Source: Actinoplanes lobatus
GTDB lineage: Bacteria; Actinomycetota; Actinomycetes; Mycobacteriales; Micromonosporaceae
Length of the DNA stretch: 64,000 nt
Reading direction: 5' to 3'
Assembly: GCF_014205215.1 (NCBI RefSeq)
Contig: NZ_JACHNC010000001.1
Coordinates: 9,420,501-9,484,500 of the forward strand
The notes below the pieces were generated by a model. That model did not search any database and was not told the origin of the DNA. It was given only the letters and a program-made list of their open reading frames with translations. The first letter of the stretch is position 1. Each line of letters opens with the position of its first letter. Positions 9,422 to 17,195 of this stretch are shown in pieces. A program made the position numbers and the translations under genes.

Positions 9422-9781
9422 ATGGCGGACCCCGTGATCCGGTTCCCGGTGCGAACAAGGCTGGCGCGTACGGAGATCCCCGTGCTCTGCGCGGCGCTGG
9501 CCGACTCGTTACGGGGCCGGCCCGGTGACCTCGTGGTCTGCGAGGTCACCGGGCCGGGTGAGCCGGACGTGGTGCTGGTGGAGGCGCTGGCCCGGCTGCG
9601 GCTGACCGCGCGACGGCACGGGCGGCGGCTGCGGGTGGACGGCGCCGGGCCGCCGTTACGGTCGCTGGCCGCCCTGCTGGGGCTCGGCGACCTGCTCGTC
9701 CAGGTGGGCGGGGAGCCCGAACAGCGGGAACAACCGGGCGGTGTCGAGGAAGTTGACGACCCCGGTGATCCGCCCGTCTGA
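9422..9781 (+). CDS. STAS-domain protein overlapping a sigma factor gene
   Basis: The 119-residue product looks like a compact STAS/MlaB-type fold: a strand (VVCEV), a helix ([19 protein letters not shown]), a strand (RLRVDG) and [11 protein letters not shown]. Such domains act as anti-sigma antagonists or phosphate-sensing switches. I see no strong ribosome binding site. The last 126 bases (9656-9781) are antisense to the end of the convergent ECF sigma gene, and the C-terminal residues ([20 protein letters not shown]) are dictated by that overlap. The phosphorylatable Ser/Thr usual in SpoIIAA is not obvious. Pairing with the sigma factor is suggested by position. Confidence 0.6.
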   Translation: MADPVIRFPVRTRLARTEIPVLCAALADSLRGRPGDLVVCEVTGPGEPDVVLVEALARLRLTARRHGRRLRVDGAGPPLRSLAALLGLGDLLVQVGGEPEQREQPGGVEEVDDPGDPPV

Positions 9782-10675
9782 GATCTCCAGGACGATCAGC
9801 GCCCACGGGTCGTGGCCGGCGCCGCTCTCGCTCGGCCGGTACTGACCGAACGCGGGCAGGCCGCTGGCCACCACCGGGACCAGGCGCGACCCACGGCAGT
9901 GGCGGCCGGTGCCGCTCATCCACGCGGTGATGTCCTCGTGACCGCGCAGCCACAGCGCCAGCGGCGGCATCGACAGGGTGGCGTCCTCGTGCAACAACGA
10001 GGTGAGAGCGCTCAGGTCGTACGCCTCGAAAGCCTTCACATAGCGCGCGAGAAGCGCACGCTGGGCCTCGTCGAGGGGCGCGAAGGTGTCGCCCGCCGAA
10101 GGCGTGGCGGCGGAGATCGTGGCCCGGGCCCGCTGGAGCGCGCTGTTGACGCTCGCCACCGTCATCTCCAGAAGGTCGGCGACCTCCTGGGCCGACCAGG
10201 CCAGCACCTCCCGCAGGATGAGCACGGCCCGCTGCCGGGGCGGCAGGTGCTGCAACGCGGCGACGAACGCCAGCCGGATCGACTCCCGGTCGGCGATCAG
10301 CCGGGCCGGGTCGGAGCCCTCCGGCAGGATCCGCTCGTCGGGGACCGGGCCCACCCAGATCTTCTCCGGATGGATGTCACCCGGATGGGTGGCATGCCCG
10401 GAGCCGGCCGGCCCGAGATCCATCGGCCGGACCCGCCGCTGAACGCTGTCGACCATGGTGAGGCACACGTTGGTGGCGATCCGGTACACCCAGGACCGCA
10501 GCGACGACCGGCCCTCGAAGGTGTCCCGGGCACGCCAGGCCCGGATCATCGTCTCCTGCACGGCGTCCTCGGCCTCGAAGGCCGAACCCAGCATCCGGTA
10601 GCAGTAGCCGACGAGCTCGGGCCGGAATCGCTCCAGCTGCTTCTCGATCGGGACATCGGTGACGAGTTCGCTCAC
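9656..10675 (-). CDS. ECF sigma factor with C-terminal SnoaL-like domain
   Basis: The 339-residue product has sigma region 2 ([20 protein letters not shown], then [17 protein letters not shown]) and region 4 ([20 protein letters not shown], then [16 protein letters not shown]). A C-terminal domain of about 130 residues follows ([20 protein letters not shown]) of the SnoaL/NTF2 type. This architecture matches the mycobacterial SigG/SigJ-like ECF groups, in which the extra domain replaces a separate anti-sigma factor. It directs RNA polymerase to stress promoters of unknown sequence. The alpha/beta hydrolase gene is divergent with about 100 bases between, and is a natural candidate target. Confidence 0.9.
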   Translation of the reverse strand: MSELVTDVPIEKQLERFRPELVGYCYRMLGSAFEAEDAVQETMIRAWRARDTFEGRSSLRSWVYRIATNVCLTMVDSVQRRVRPMDLGPAGSGHATHPGDIHPEKIWVGPVPDERILPEGSDPARLIADRESIRLAFVAALQHLPPRQRAVLILREVLAWSAQEVADLLEMTVASVNSALQRARATISAATPSAGDTFAPLDEAQRALLARYVKAFEAYDLSALTSLLHEDATLSMPPLALWLRGHEDITAWMSGTGRHCRGSRLVPVVASGLPAFGQYRPSESGAGHDPWALIVLEISDGRITGVVNFLDTARLFPLFGLPAHLDEQVAEPQQGGQRP

Positions 10676-10778
10676 GGCCCGAACCTATCGCGGATATCTT
10701 CGCCCGGCAGCGATGAGTTTCCCGGGCGCGCCCGGTCCACCCGATGTCAGCAACACACAGCAGACCTGAGGAGCGGAC

Positions 10779-11570
10779 ATGAGCTACGCGGACGTCAACG
10801 GGATCAACCTCTACTACGAGATCCAGGGCGAGGGCCGCCCGCTGATCCTGCTGCACGGCGGGCTCGGATCGGGCGAGATGTTCGCGCCGGTCCTGCCCGC
10901 GTTCACCGCGAACCGGCGGGTCGTCCTGCCGGACCTGCAAGGGCACGGGCGGACCGCCGACGTGGACCGGCCGTTCGACATCCGCACCATGGCCGACGAC
11001 ATCGCCGCCCTCATCGACCACCTGGGCCTGGAGAAGCCGGACGTGGTCGGCTACTCCCTCGGCGGCGGCGTCGGCCTGCACCTGGCCATCGCCCACCCGC
11101 AGAAGGTCGGCAAGCTGGTGTCCGCCTCGGCCGGAATCCGCCGCAACGCCACCCACGCCGACATCCTCGCCCAGCAGGGGCAGGTCACCGGGGCCGCCGC
11201 CGAGTTCATGAAGGAAACCCCGATGTACGAGTCCTACCAGCGGCTGGCCCCGCGCCCGGAGGACTTCCCCCGCCTGCTCGACAAGATCGGCGCCGCGATG
11301 GCCGTCGACTACGACCTCACCGACGAGGTCCGCGGGCTGTCCGTGCCGACCCTGATCGTCGGCTCGGACGCCGACATCGTGCCGGCCGCCCACTTCGTCG
11401 AGATCTTCAACCTGCTCGACGGCGGCCTGCGTGACGGCGGCTGGACGGGCGAGGGCCGCCCCAAGGGTGGGCACGCCCTGGCCATCCTGCCCGGCACCAC
11501 CCACTACAGCCTGTTCATGTCCCCGCTGTTCCCGGCGGTCGCGATGGCCTTCCTCGACCAGGAGGGATGA
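10779..11570 (+). CDS. Alpha/beta hydrolase
   Basis: This 263-residue protein has the canonical fold motifs: HGG oxyanion loop (26-28), nucleophile S93 in GYSLGGG, an acid in GSDADIVP and the catalytic His in GTTHYSLF near the C-terminus. It is soluble and has no signal peptide. Substrates cannot be told from sequence; relatives include esterases, lactonases and C-C hydrolases. The ATG at 10779 follows GAGG. The gene is divergent from the ECF sigma gene, and its stop lies 4 bases from the convergent MerR gene. Confidence 0.85.
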   Translation: MSYADVNGINLYYEIQGEGRPLILLHGGLGSGEMFAPVLPAFTANRRVVLPDLQGHGRTADVDRPFDIRTMADDIAALIDHLGLEKPDVVGYSLGGGVGLHLAIAHPQKVGKLVSASAGIRRNATHADILAQQGQVTGAAAEFMKETPMYESYQRLAPRPEDFPRLLDKIGAAMAVDYDLTDEVRGLSVPTLIVGSDADIVPAAHFVEIFNLLDGGLRDGGWTGEGRPKGGHALAILPGTTHYSLFMSPLFPAVAMAFLDQEG

Positions 11571-11574
11571 CGCT

Positions 11575-12123
11575 CTATCCGGCTCGGCGGCGCGCCCGGC
11601 GCGCCGCCAGCTCGTCACCCTCGGACGGCTGGAACGACGCCGTGATCGGCTGCGGCTGCGTGGCCGGCTCGCCCGGCAGGTGCGACAGCGAACCCTGGAT
11701 CTCCTTGAACGCGCCGCCGATCGCTATCCCGAACACGCCCTGGCCGCCCTGCAACAGATCCACGACCTCCTCCGGGGAACGGCACTCGTAAACCGTCGTC
11801 CCGTCCGAGATCAGCGTGATCTCGGCGAGGTCCGCCACTCCGCGTGAACGCAGCGCGTCGATCGCCCGGCGGATGTTCTGCAACGAGACGCCGGCGTCCA
11901 GCAGGCGCTTGACGACCTTCAGCACCACCAGGTCACGGAACGAGTAGAGGCGCTGGGTGCCGGAGCCGGAGGCGTCCCGCACACTCGGCACGACCAGCGT
12001 GGTCCTGGCCCAGTAGTCGAGCTGGCGATAGCTGATCCCGACGGCCTGACAGGCGGTGACCCCGCGGTAGCCGACCTCTCCGTCCTCGCCGACTAGTGGG
12101 CCCTCAAGAGGTTGCTCGTGCAC
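11575..12123 (-). CDS. MerR-family regulator (Rv1830-like)
   Basis: This is a 182-residue regulator with an N-terminal MerR helix-turn-helix (GYRGVTACQAVGISYRQLDY, then GTQRLYSFRDLVVLKVVKRL) and a helical dimerisation part (DAGVSLQNIRRAIDALRS). There are no metal-binding Cys residues. The C-terminal part (SPEEVVDLLQGGQGVFGIAI) is typical of the actinobacterial group that includes Rv1830. Position supports this: it closes a block with the same order as Rv1822-Rv1830. The start is GTG. Function in this genus is inferred to be growth- or cell-cycle-linked transcription. Confidence 0.88.
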   Translation of the reverse strand: MHEQPLEGPLVGEDGEVGYRGVTACQAVGISYRQLDYWARTTLVVPSVRDASGSGTQRLYSFRDLVVLKVVKRLLDAGVSLQNIRRAIDALRSRGVADLAEITLISDGTTVYECRSPEEVVDLLQGGQGVFGIAIGGAFKEIQGSLSHLPGEPATQPQPITASFQPSEGDELAARRARRRAG

Positions 12124-12151
12124 CCGATGCCTCCCCGCTGCCCATGATCAA

Positions 12152-12157
12152 AATCTA
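12152..12157 (-). promoter_or_regulatory. Possible -10 element for the Rv1830-like gene
   Basis: On the minus strand the hexamer TAGATT lies 28 bases before the GTG start of the MerR gene, in a locally AT-richer stretch of the 165-base gap. No convincing -35 is visible, which is common in actinomycetes. Confidence 0.35.
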
Positions 12158-12288
12158 GGCGGTATGCCGGTTCACCTGGACTTCACGAGCGTATATCTCA
12201 ATCAACGCCGAAACATGGAGGTAACCGCTCGACACGCCGCGTACGGACTACGGCGAGTGTCGATACTCAGCCTTTGTTCAGCGGTTGC

Positions 12289-12753
12289 TCAGCCCGCAAA
12301 ATCTTCCGGACGGACCTGGTCGAGGAACTCGCGGAACTTCTCCACCTCGTCCTCCTGCTCGTCCGGGATCACGATACCGGCCTCGGTGAGCACCTGTTCG
12401 GCACAACGGATCGGCGCGCCGACCCGCAGGGCCAGCGCGATCGAGTCGCTGGGCCGCGCCGACACCCGAAGATCGTCGCCGATCAGCAGGTCGGCGTAGA
12501 AGACGTTGTCCTTCAGCTCGGTGATCTCGACCGCCTTCAGCGGGGCCTTCACCGCCGCCAGGATGTCGCGCAGCAGATCGTGCGTCAGCGGGCGGGCCGG
12601 CTTCACACCCTGCTGCTCGTACGCGATCGCGGTGGCCTCCACCGCCCCGATCCAGATCGGCAGGTAACGGTCGCCGTCGACCTCCCGCAGCAACACGATC
12701 GGCTGGTTGCTGGGCAGCTCCACCCGGACCCCGACCACGCTCAGCTCGCGCAC
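12289..12753 (-). CDS. Bifunctional nuclease (DUF151) family protein
   Basis: The 154-residue protein matches the DUF151/BFN family along most of its length: VELPSNQPIVLLRE, YLPIWIGAVEATAIAYEQQG, TELKDNVFYADLLI and ARPSDSIALALRVGAPI. Plant members have DNase and RNase activity, and the mycobacterial counterpart is Rv1829. An acidic tail (DEQEDEVEKFREFLDQV) may bind partners. The start is GTG at 12753. It lies between the two MerR genes, exactly as in mycobacteria. Nuclease activity here is inferred from the family only. Confidence 0.88.
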   Translation of the reverse strand: MRELSVVGVRVELPSNQPIVLLREVDGDRYLPIWIGAVEATAIAYEQQGVKPARPLTHDLLRDILAAVKAPLKAVEITELKDNVFYADLLIGDDLRVSARPSDSIALALRVGAPIRCAEQVLTEAGIVIPDEQEDEVEKFREFLDQVRPEDFAG

Positions 12754-12852
12754 CGCCGCCTCCGTGTCGTCATCGTCTCGGCCGCACCGCAGCCGCCCCT
12801 AACCTGCACGGTACACGCACACCGCGGCTGTCCGATCCGCGCGGCATCGGGT

Positions 12853-13593
12853 TCAGCGCCCCAACTCACCCCGTAGGCCCGAGCGGACCAGAGCCGCGTG
12901 CAAGCGCTGCGAAAGAGCCTGCAGCTCACGCGCGGTCTCCACGGCACGGGCCCGGGCGGCCGGGTCCTGCTGCCGGGCCAGCGGCGCCAGCAACTGTGTG
13001 AACAGGCCCACCTCACGGTCCGCGGCGTTGCGGAAGGCCCGCAGGTGACGCACCTCCAGGCCGTACCGGGTGAGACCCACGACGGCCTCCACAATGATCA
13101 CCTGGTCGGCGTCGTACCAGCCCGGAGGACGGGCCGACACCAGCCCGATCTGCTCCAGCTCGGCCAGCAGCACCTCGTCCACCCCGGTGCGTTCCACCAG
13201 GTCCGCCTTCGGGATGCGGGTGTCGGCCGGATCCGTGGCCCGCTGCGTCCCCACCGCCACCAGCGTGGGCCGCTGCGGAACCACCGGCTCCTTCTCCATC
13301 CGGTCCAGCTGCTCGCGGATCACCCGCAAGGGGAGGTACTGATCCCGCTGAGCGGTCAGCACGAAACGCAGCCGGGCCACATCGTTCCACGAGTACTTGC
13401 GGTACCCGGAGGCGGTGCGTTGCGGGTCGACCAGACCCTCCGCCTCCAGGAACCGCAACTTCGAGATCGTGGTGTCGGGGAACTCGGTACGCAGGTGGGC
13501 CAGCACCTCCCCGATGCTCATCAGCGCACCCTCCCGCCCGTCCTGAGGGCGCGAAGCCCCCGGATCACGCGCGGCCGCCCCCGACGACGTCAC
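12853..13593 (-). CDS. MerR-family cell-division regulator (FtsR/Rv1828-like)
   Basis: This 246-residue regulator has a MerR helix-turn-helix near the N-terminus (MSIGEVLAHLRTEFPDTTIS, then LRFLEAEGLVDPQRTASGYR) and a second winged-helix-like half (VERTGVDEVLLAELEQIGLV, then YDADQVIIVEAVVGLTRYGL). That double arrangement is characteristic of Rv1828/FtsR, which in Corynebacterium activates ftsZ. The GTG start overlaps the stop of the FHA gene (13590-13593). An internal ATG 24 codons in (LMSIGEV) would also give a full domain and cannot be excluded. Confidence 0.88.
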   Translation of the reverse strand: MTSSGAAARDPGASRPQDGREGALMSIGEVLAHLRTEFPDTTISKLRFLEAEGLVDPQRTASGYRKYSWNDVARLRFVLTAQRDQYLPLRVIREQLDRMEKEPVVPQRPTLVAVGTQRATDPADTRIPKADLVERTGVDEVLLAELEQIGLVSARPPGWYDADQVIIVEAVVGLTRYGLEVRHLRAFRNAADREVGLFTQLLAPLARQQDPAARARAVETARELQALSQRLHAALVRSGLRGELGR

Positions 13594-14039
13594 GCCCGGC
13601 CCTCGCCCTCCGGCCGCGGACCGGCGATGAACACCAGACGGAACTTGCCGATCTGGACCTCGTCGCCATTGCTGAGCGTCGCGGCTTCAACCCTTTCCCG
13701 GTTCACATACGTACCGTTGAGCGAGCCGACGTCGCGGACGGTGAACGTGCCACCGTCCCGGTGGAACTCGGCGTGGCGGCGCGACACCGTCACGTCGTCG
13801 AGGAAGATGTCACTGTCCGGGTGCCGGCCGCTGGTCGTCACGTCGTGGTCGAGGAGGAAGCGGGCGCCTGCGTTGGGGCCACGGCGGACCACCAGCAGAG
13901 CCATCCCCGGCGGGAGCGAGCCGGACATGCGGCTCGGCACCACGTCGGTCTCAGGTCCCTCCAGCACCTCGTCAAGGGCGCCAAGGTTCAGCGTGGACGT
14001 GACGTCGAGCGGGGGAAACTCGTCGTCTGGGCGCGTCAT
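13590..14039 (-). CDS. garA: FHA-domain metabolic regulator (GarA/OdhI type)
   Basis: The protein has 149 residues, close to GarA. The FHA domain spans about 47-135 with the phosphothreonine-binding signature SGRHPDSDIFLDDVTVSRRH, then GSLNGTYVN. In GarA/OdhI a Ser/Thr kinase phosphorylates an N-terminal ETTS motif, and the FHA domain then binds it intramolecularly, releasing 2-oxoglutarate dehydrogenase and glutamate enzymes. Here the equivalent segment reads VTSTLN (T14 and T16 are candidate sites), so the classical motif is altered. Position between gcvH and the ftsR-like gene matches Rv1827. The symbol is by synteny and domain. Confidence 0.88.
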   Translation of the reverse strand: MTRPDDEFPPLDVTSTLNLGALDEVLEGPETDVVPSRMSGSLPPGMALLVVRRGPNAGARFLLDHDVTTSGRHPDSDIFLDDVTVSRRHAEFHRDGGTFTVRDVGSLNGTYVNRERVEAATLSNGDEVQIGKFRLVFIAGPRPEGEGRA

Positions 14040-14218
14040 CGGACCACCTCACGGATCAGTTGGTCGTCGCCTCCCGGCGGGACACGCGGCGTTGCGGCCC
14101 CCGCCGAGCCATTTCGGCCCGACGCACGACTATCGGTTTCAAAGGAATAACAGTTCTTCGTGTGCTTCGCGAGCCTAGTCAGCGCCAATATCGCTGAGCA
14201 ACCGGACGCGCGGAGACC

Positions 14219-14599
14219 TCAGCTCTCGGTGAGGGCCCGGTACGCCGCCGCGTCCATCAGCGCCGCGACCGACGCCGGATCGTCCGGCGTGATCTCCACC
14301 AGCCAGCCGGCCGCGTACGGCTCGCCGTTGATGATTTCCGGCTCATCGGCCAGCGTCGCGTTCCGCGCCACGACCGTGCCCGATATCGGCGCGTAGATCT
14401 CCGAGACGCTCTTGGTCGACTCGATCTCGCCGAGCGAGTCACCCGCCTGCACGACCGCGCCCTCGTCGGGCAGCTGCACGTAGACGATGTCGCCCAGGGC
14501 GTCCTGCGCGAAGTGGGTGATGCCCACCCGCACGGGCCCGCTGCCGTCACCGGCGACCCACTCGTGCTCCGCGGTATACCGCAGATCCTCAGGAATCAA
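14219..14599 (-). CDS. gcvH: Glycine cleavage system H protein
   Basis: The 126-residue protein has the typical start (PEDLRYTAEHEWV), the lipoylation site K63 in EIESTKSVSEIYAP, and the C-terminal GWLVEI strand. It carries the aminomethyl group between the P, T and L proteins of the glycine cleavage complex. gcvT and gcvP are not nearby, as is usual for this locus in actinobacteria, where gcvH sits beside the FHA regulator. The start codon is TTG at 14599, preceded by GGAGG on the minus strand (CGGAGGAAGCG). No glycine riboswitch is apparent upstream. Confidence 0.93.
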   Translation of the reverse strand: MIPEDLRYTAEHEWVAGDGSGPVRVGITHFAQDALGDIVYVQLPDEGAVVQAGDSLGEIESTKSVSEIYAPISGTVVARNATLADEPEIINGEPYAAGWLVEITPDDPASVAALMDAAAYRALTES

Positions 14600-14614
14600 C
14601 GCTTCCTCCGTAAA

Positions 14615-15883
14615 TCACGAAACAGGACGCGCGTATCGCAAAGCTGCCGCCTTACGCACCGCGGTCACGTCGACCAGCGAACGCGAGTCCATGGTCACGC
14701 TACCGCCGTCGTTCTGCACCGACGCCACCACCCCGCCCGGGATCTGCAGCGCAGTGCTCATCGTGCTCGGCGGACCGATCACCAGCAGACGGAACGGACC
14801 CGTCAACTGTTCACCGTCCGCAATGATCCCGCCACCCGACGCGTCCACGAAGAAGCTCGACGCCACCACCCGCACGGAGGTGCCGTTCGCCCCATTGAGC
14901 TGCATCACCTCACCGCCCGCGCCACGCAGCTCCTGCACCGTGTTCAGCACGTCGGACGCCCGCACATTGCTCAGCGTGATGTCCAGCCCCGGACCGCTGC
15001 CCGCCACCGTCCCGGCGAGCAGCCCCAGCTGCTGACTGCGCTTCTCCGCCTCCAGCTGCGCCGCCTCACGGCCCGCCACACCCGAGCTGAGCTGCTGCTT
15101 ACTGGTCTCCAGCTCCTGGATCTCGGCCAGCAGGCGGCTGTCCTGCGCCTCCAGGTCGCTCAGGATCCGGACCAGGTCCTCCTGCCGCATCCCGGCCAGC
15201 CCGTCGTCGGCGTCGTTGCTGCGCAACTGCACCACCAGCGTGAACCCGAACAGCGCCAACAGCACCCAGATCAGCGCCCCGGCCGGAGCCGGCCAGCGCC
15301 TCTTCGGGCGACCAAGATCACTTTCTCCGGGCTCCGCCCCATCGGGTGACGTGGCGGATATCTCCGCCTCACCGTCCTCCCGGTCACCCGACCGGGGCAC
15401 CCCCGCGGCCTGCGCGTCACCCTCGCTCACCGGGGCGGCCTCCGCCCCGTCGATCCCGTCAAAACCATGCGGGGGTACGTCGGGAGCGCTCCGCCGAGCC
15501 AGAGAGACCGTCGGCTCCTCATCGCCGACCGGCTCGGTGGCCTCGTCCACCGTCGCGGTCGGCGCCGTCGTGAACTCGTCGCCCGGCGCGATGAACTTGT
15601 CGCCCAGCGGGGTCGGCGCGGTCGTGACCTTGTCGCCCGGCACGCCCGGCACGGTCGTGAACTTGTCGCCCGGCACGCCCGGCGCGTTGTCGCCCGGCAC
15701 GGCTGGCGCGGCCGTGACCTTGTCGCCCGGCACGCCCGGCGCGGTCGTGACCTTGTCGCCCGGCACGGTCGGCGCGTTGTCGTCCGCCGGGGCCGGCGTG
15801 GTGGCCGGATCGTCCTCCGTGACGGGCACGGTGGAAGCGGCCGCGGTCTGCGCCCGCGACCCGGTCTCATCAGGCTCGATCAT
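14615..15883 (-). CDS. DUF881 membrane protein with Pro-Gly-Asp-Lys repeat N-terminus (Rv1825-like)
   Basis: The 422-residue product has three parts. Residues 1-190 are low complexity, including about six degenerate 11-residue repeats of the type VPGDKVTTAPG (about 40-105). One membrane helix follows (ALIWVLLALFGFTLVVQL), then a coiled coil (QEDLVRILSDLEAQDSRLLA) and a DUF881 domain (SGPGLDITLSNVRASDVLNT, then NGTSVRVVASSFFVDASGGG). The DUF881 domain faces outward and is linked to envelope or division functions by family context. The repeat-rich cytoplasmic tail is unusual. It lies 7 bases after the sbp gene. Confidence 0.85.
   Translation of the reverse strand: MIEPDETGSRAQTAAASTVPVTEDDPATTPAPADDNAPTVPGDKVTTAPGVPGDKVTAAPAVPGDNAPGVPGDKFTTVPGVPGDKVTTAPTPLGDKFIAPGDEFTTAPTATVDEATEPVGDEEPTVSLARRSAPDVPPHGFDGIDGAEAAPVSEGDAQAAGVPRSGDREDGEAEISATSPDGAEPGESDLGRPKRRWPAPAGALIWVLLALFGFTLVVQLRSNDADDGLAGMRQEDLVRILSDLEAQDSRLLAEIQELETSKQQLSSGVAGREAAQLEAEKRSQQLGLLAGTVAGSGPGLDITLSNVRASDVLNTVQELRGAGGEVMQLNGANGTSVRVVASSFFVDASGGGIIADGEQLTGPFRLLVIGPPSTMSTALQIPGGVVASVQNDGGSVTMDSRSLVDVTAVRKAAALRYARPVS
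15577..15775 (-). repeat. 33-bp in-frame tandem repeat within the DUF881 gene
   Basis: Degenerate units of 33 bases encode the 11-residue motif VPGDKVTTAPG, about six times. One unit is shortened, and all length changes keep the reading frame. The core GTCGCCCGGCACG (plus strand) recurs in most units. The repeat lies entirely in the cytoplasmic tail before the membrane helix, so copy-number change would alter only tail length. Confidence 0.8.
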
Positions 15884-15890
15884 CTAATTC

Positions 15891-16223
15891 CTATGCCCGG
15901 AACAGGTGACGTCGGATCGCCGCGACATTACCGAAGATCCGCACGCCGAGCACGACCACGACACCCGTCGACAGCTGACCGCCCACACCGAGCTGGTCAC
16001 CGACATACACGATCAGGGCGGACACCAGCACGTTGGAGATGAACGAGACCACGAACTGCTTGTCGTCGAAGATCCCGTCCAGCTTGGCGCGCACCCCGCC
16101 GAACACCGCGTCCAACGCCGCCACCACCGCGATCGGCAGATACGGCACCAGCTCCAGCGGCACCGACGGCTCGTACAGGATGCCCAGGAGAACACCGGCG
16201 AGCAGAGCGAGTACGGCGATCAT
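15891..16223 (-). CDS. sbp: Small basic protein, DUF1290 family
   Basis: The 110-residue protein has three predicted membrane helices (MIAVLALLAGVLLGILY; YLPIAVVAALDAVFGGV; VLVSALIVYVGDQL with STGVVVVLGVRIFGNVA) and a basic end (RRHLFRA). The central segment VRAKLDGIFDDKQFVVSFIS is the signature of the DUF1290/SBP family found next to division or DUF881 genes in Gram-positive bacteria. The ATG overlaps the stop of the preceding DUF881 gene (ATGA, 16220-16223). It corresponds to Rv1824. Confidence 0.9.
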   Translation of the reverse strand: MIAVLALLAGVLLGILYEPSVPLELVPYLPIAVVAALDAVFGGVRAKLDGIFDDKQFVVSFISNVLVSALIVYVGDQLGVGGQLSTGVVVVLGVRIFGNVAAIRRHLFRA

Positions 16224-17173
16224 CGGCCGCCTTCCGTGGACGAACCCGGCGCCGGCGACCCCGGCCCGGACGACGAAGCGGAGCCCGGCGGCGCGGGCGC
16301 AACGCTGGGCGCGGCCGAACGGAGCTGGAACTCGGTCGCCGCCTCCAGGGTCACGTCCTTCACCTCGGCGGCCTTGAACGAGATCCCGTACCGCCCGGAC
16401 AGCGTGTCGAAGAACTGCCCGGCATAGCCCGCCCGGAAGTCGTCGGCGAGGTCCTCCGGCCCGATCGCCACCACCTCGTACGGTGACGCCACCGGCCGGA
16501 TGTCGACCAGGATCGCCTCGCCGGCCTGCCGGATCCGTGACGTCGCGGTCAGCCGCTGCCCGTTGATCATGATGGCCTCGGCGCCCGACTCCCACAGCGC
16601 GTTCGCCGCCAGCTGCAGATCGGTGTCCTTGACCTGGCCCTCGGTACGCCGTTCCCCGGTCACCGCGTCCACCGACGTCGGCCCGTCCACCAGCGTGATC
16701 CTCGCCCCCGAGCCGCGGACCCGCGACATCCCGGTGACCGCCTCCAGATCCCGCAGCTCGGCCAGCGCCGCCCCGCCCAGAGCCCGGTCCCGCAACGCGG
16801 CGACCTCGTCACCGAGCCGGTCGGCCTGCTCCCGCAGCCGGTCGGTCTCCTCCCGGCGCTTCTGCACCTGGCTGATCAGCGAGTCCCGTGCCACGGTCCG
16901 GGCCGGCTCCTCGGCAACCGTCTGCCGATAGGCCACCACCAGCAGGAACCCGATCACCACCAGGGTCAGCGCCGACGACCCGCCGGCCAGCGACCGCCGC
17001 CAGCCGCGCCTCCGGCCCTCGGTGGCCCGGCGCGCGGCGGCGTCCTGGTACCCCGGATCGAGCGGGTTCTGGAACAGCGCCGTGAGAAAGTCCGGTCCGT
17101 AGGTCCGCTTCCCCGCCGACGCCCCGTCCGGGTCCGGCCCACCGGCCGGAAGATACGAGGGCGGCAGGCTCAC
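16220..17173 (-). CDS. DUF881 membrane protein (Rv1823-like)
   Basis: This is a 317-residue protein with a membrane helix (SALTLVVIGFLLVVAYRQTV), a coiled coil (LISQVQKRREETDRLREQAD) and the DUF881 domain (GSGARITLVDGPTSVDAVTG, then GAEAIMINGQRLTATSRIR). The last 35 residues are a Pro/Ser/Gly tail. I chose the GTG at 17173 (VSLPPSYLP); an ATG at 17215 would overlap pgsA by 20 bases. It is translationally coupled to sbp. The two DUF881 proteins around sbp probably form one envelope complex, an inference from conserved order. Confidence 0.85.
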   Translation of the reverse strand: MSLPPSYLPAGGPDPDGASAGKRTYGPDFLTALFQNPLDPGYQDAAARRATEGRRRGWRRSLAGGSSALTLVVIGFLLVVAYRQTVAEEPARTVARDSLISQVQKRREETDRLREQADRLGDEVAALRDRALGGAALAELRDLEAVTGMSRVRGSGARITLVDGPTSVDAVTGERRTEGQVKDTDLQLAANALWESGAEAIMINGQRLTATSRIRQAGEAILVDIRPVASPYEVVAIGPEDLADDFRAGYAGQFFDTLSGRYGISFKAAEVKDVTLEAATEFQLRSAAPSVAPAPPGSASSSGPGSPAPGSSTEGGR

Positions 17174-17195
17174 GGCACGCCCTCGGCGCCGCACC

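Noticed and set aside
14040..14640. Glycine riboswitch near gcvH
   Set aside because: The gap to the next upstream gene is only 15 bases and shows no riboswitch-like conserved elements.
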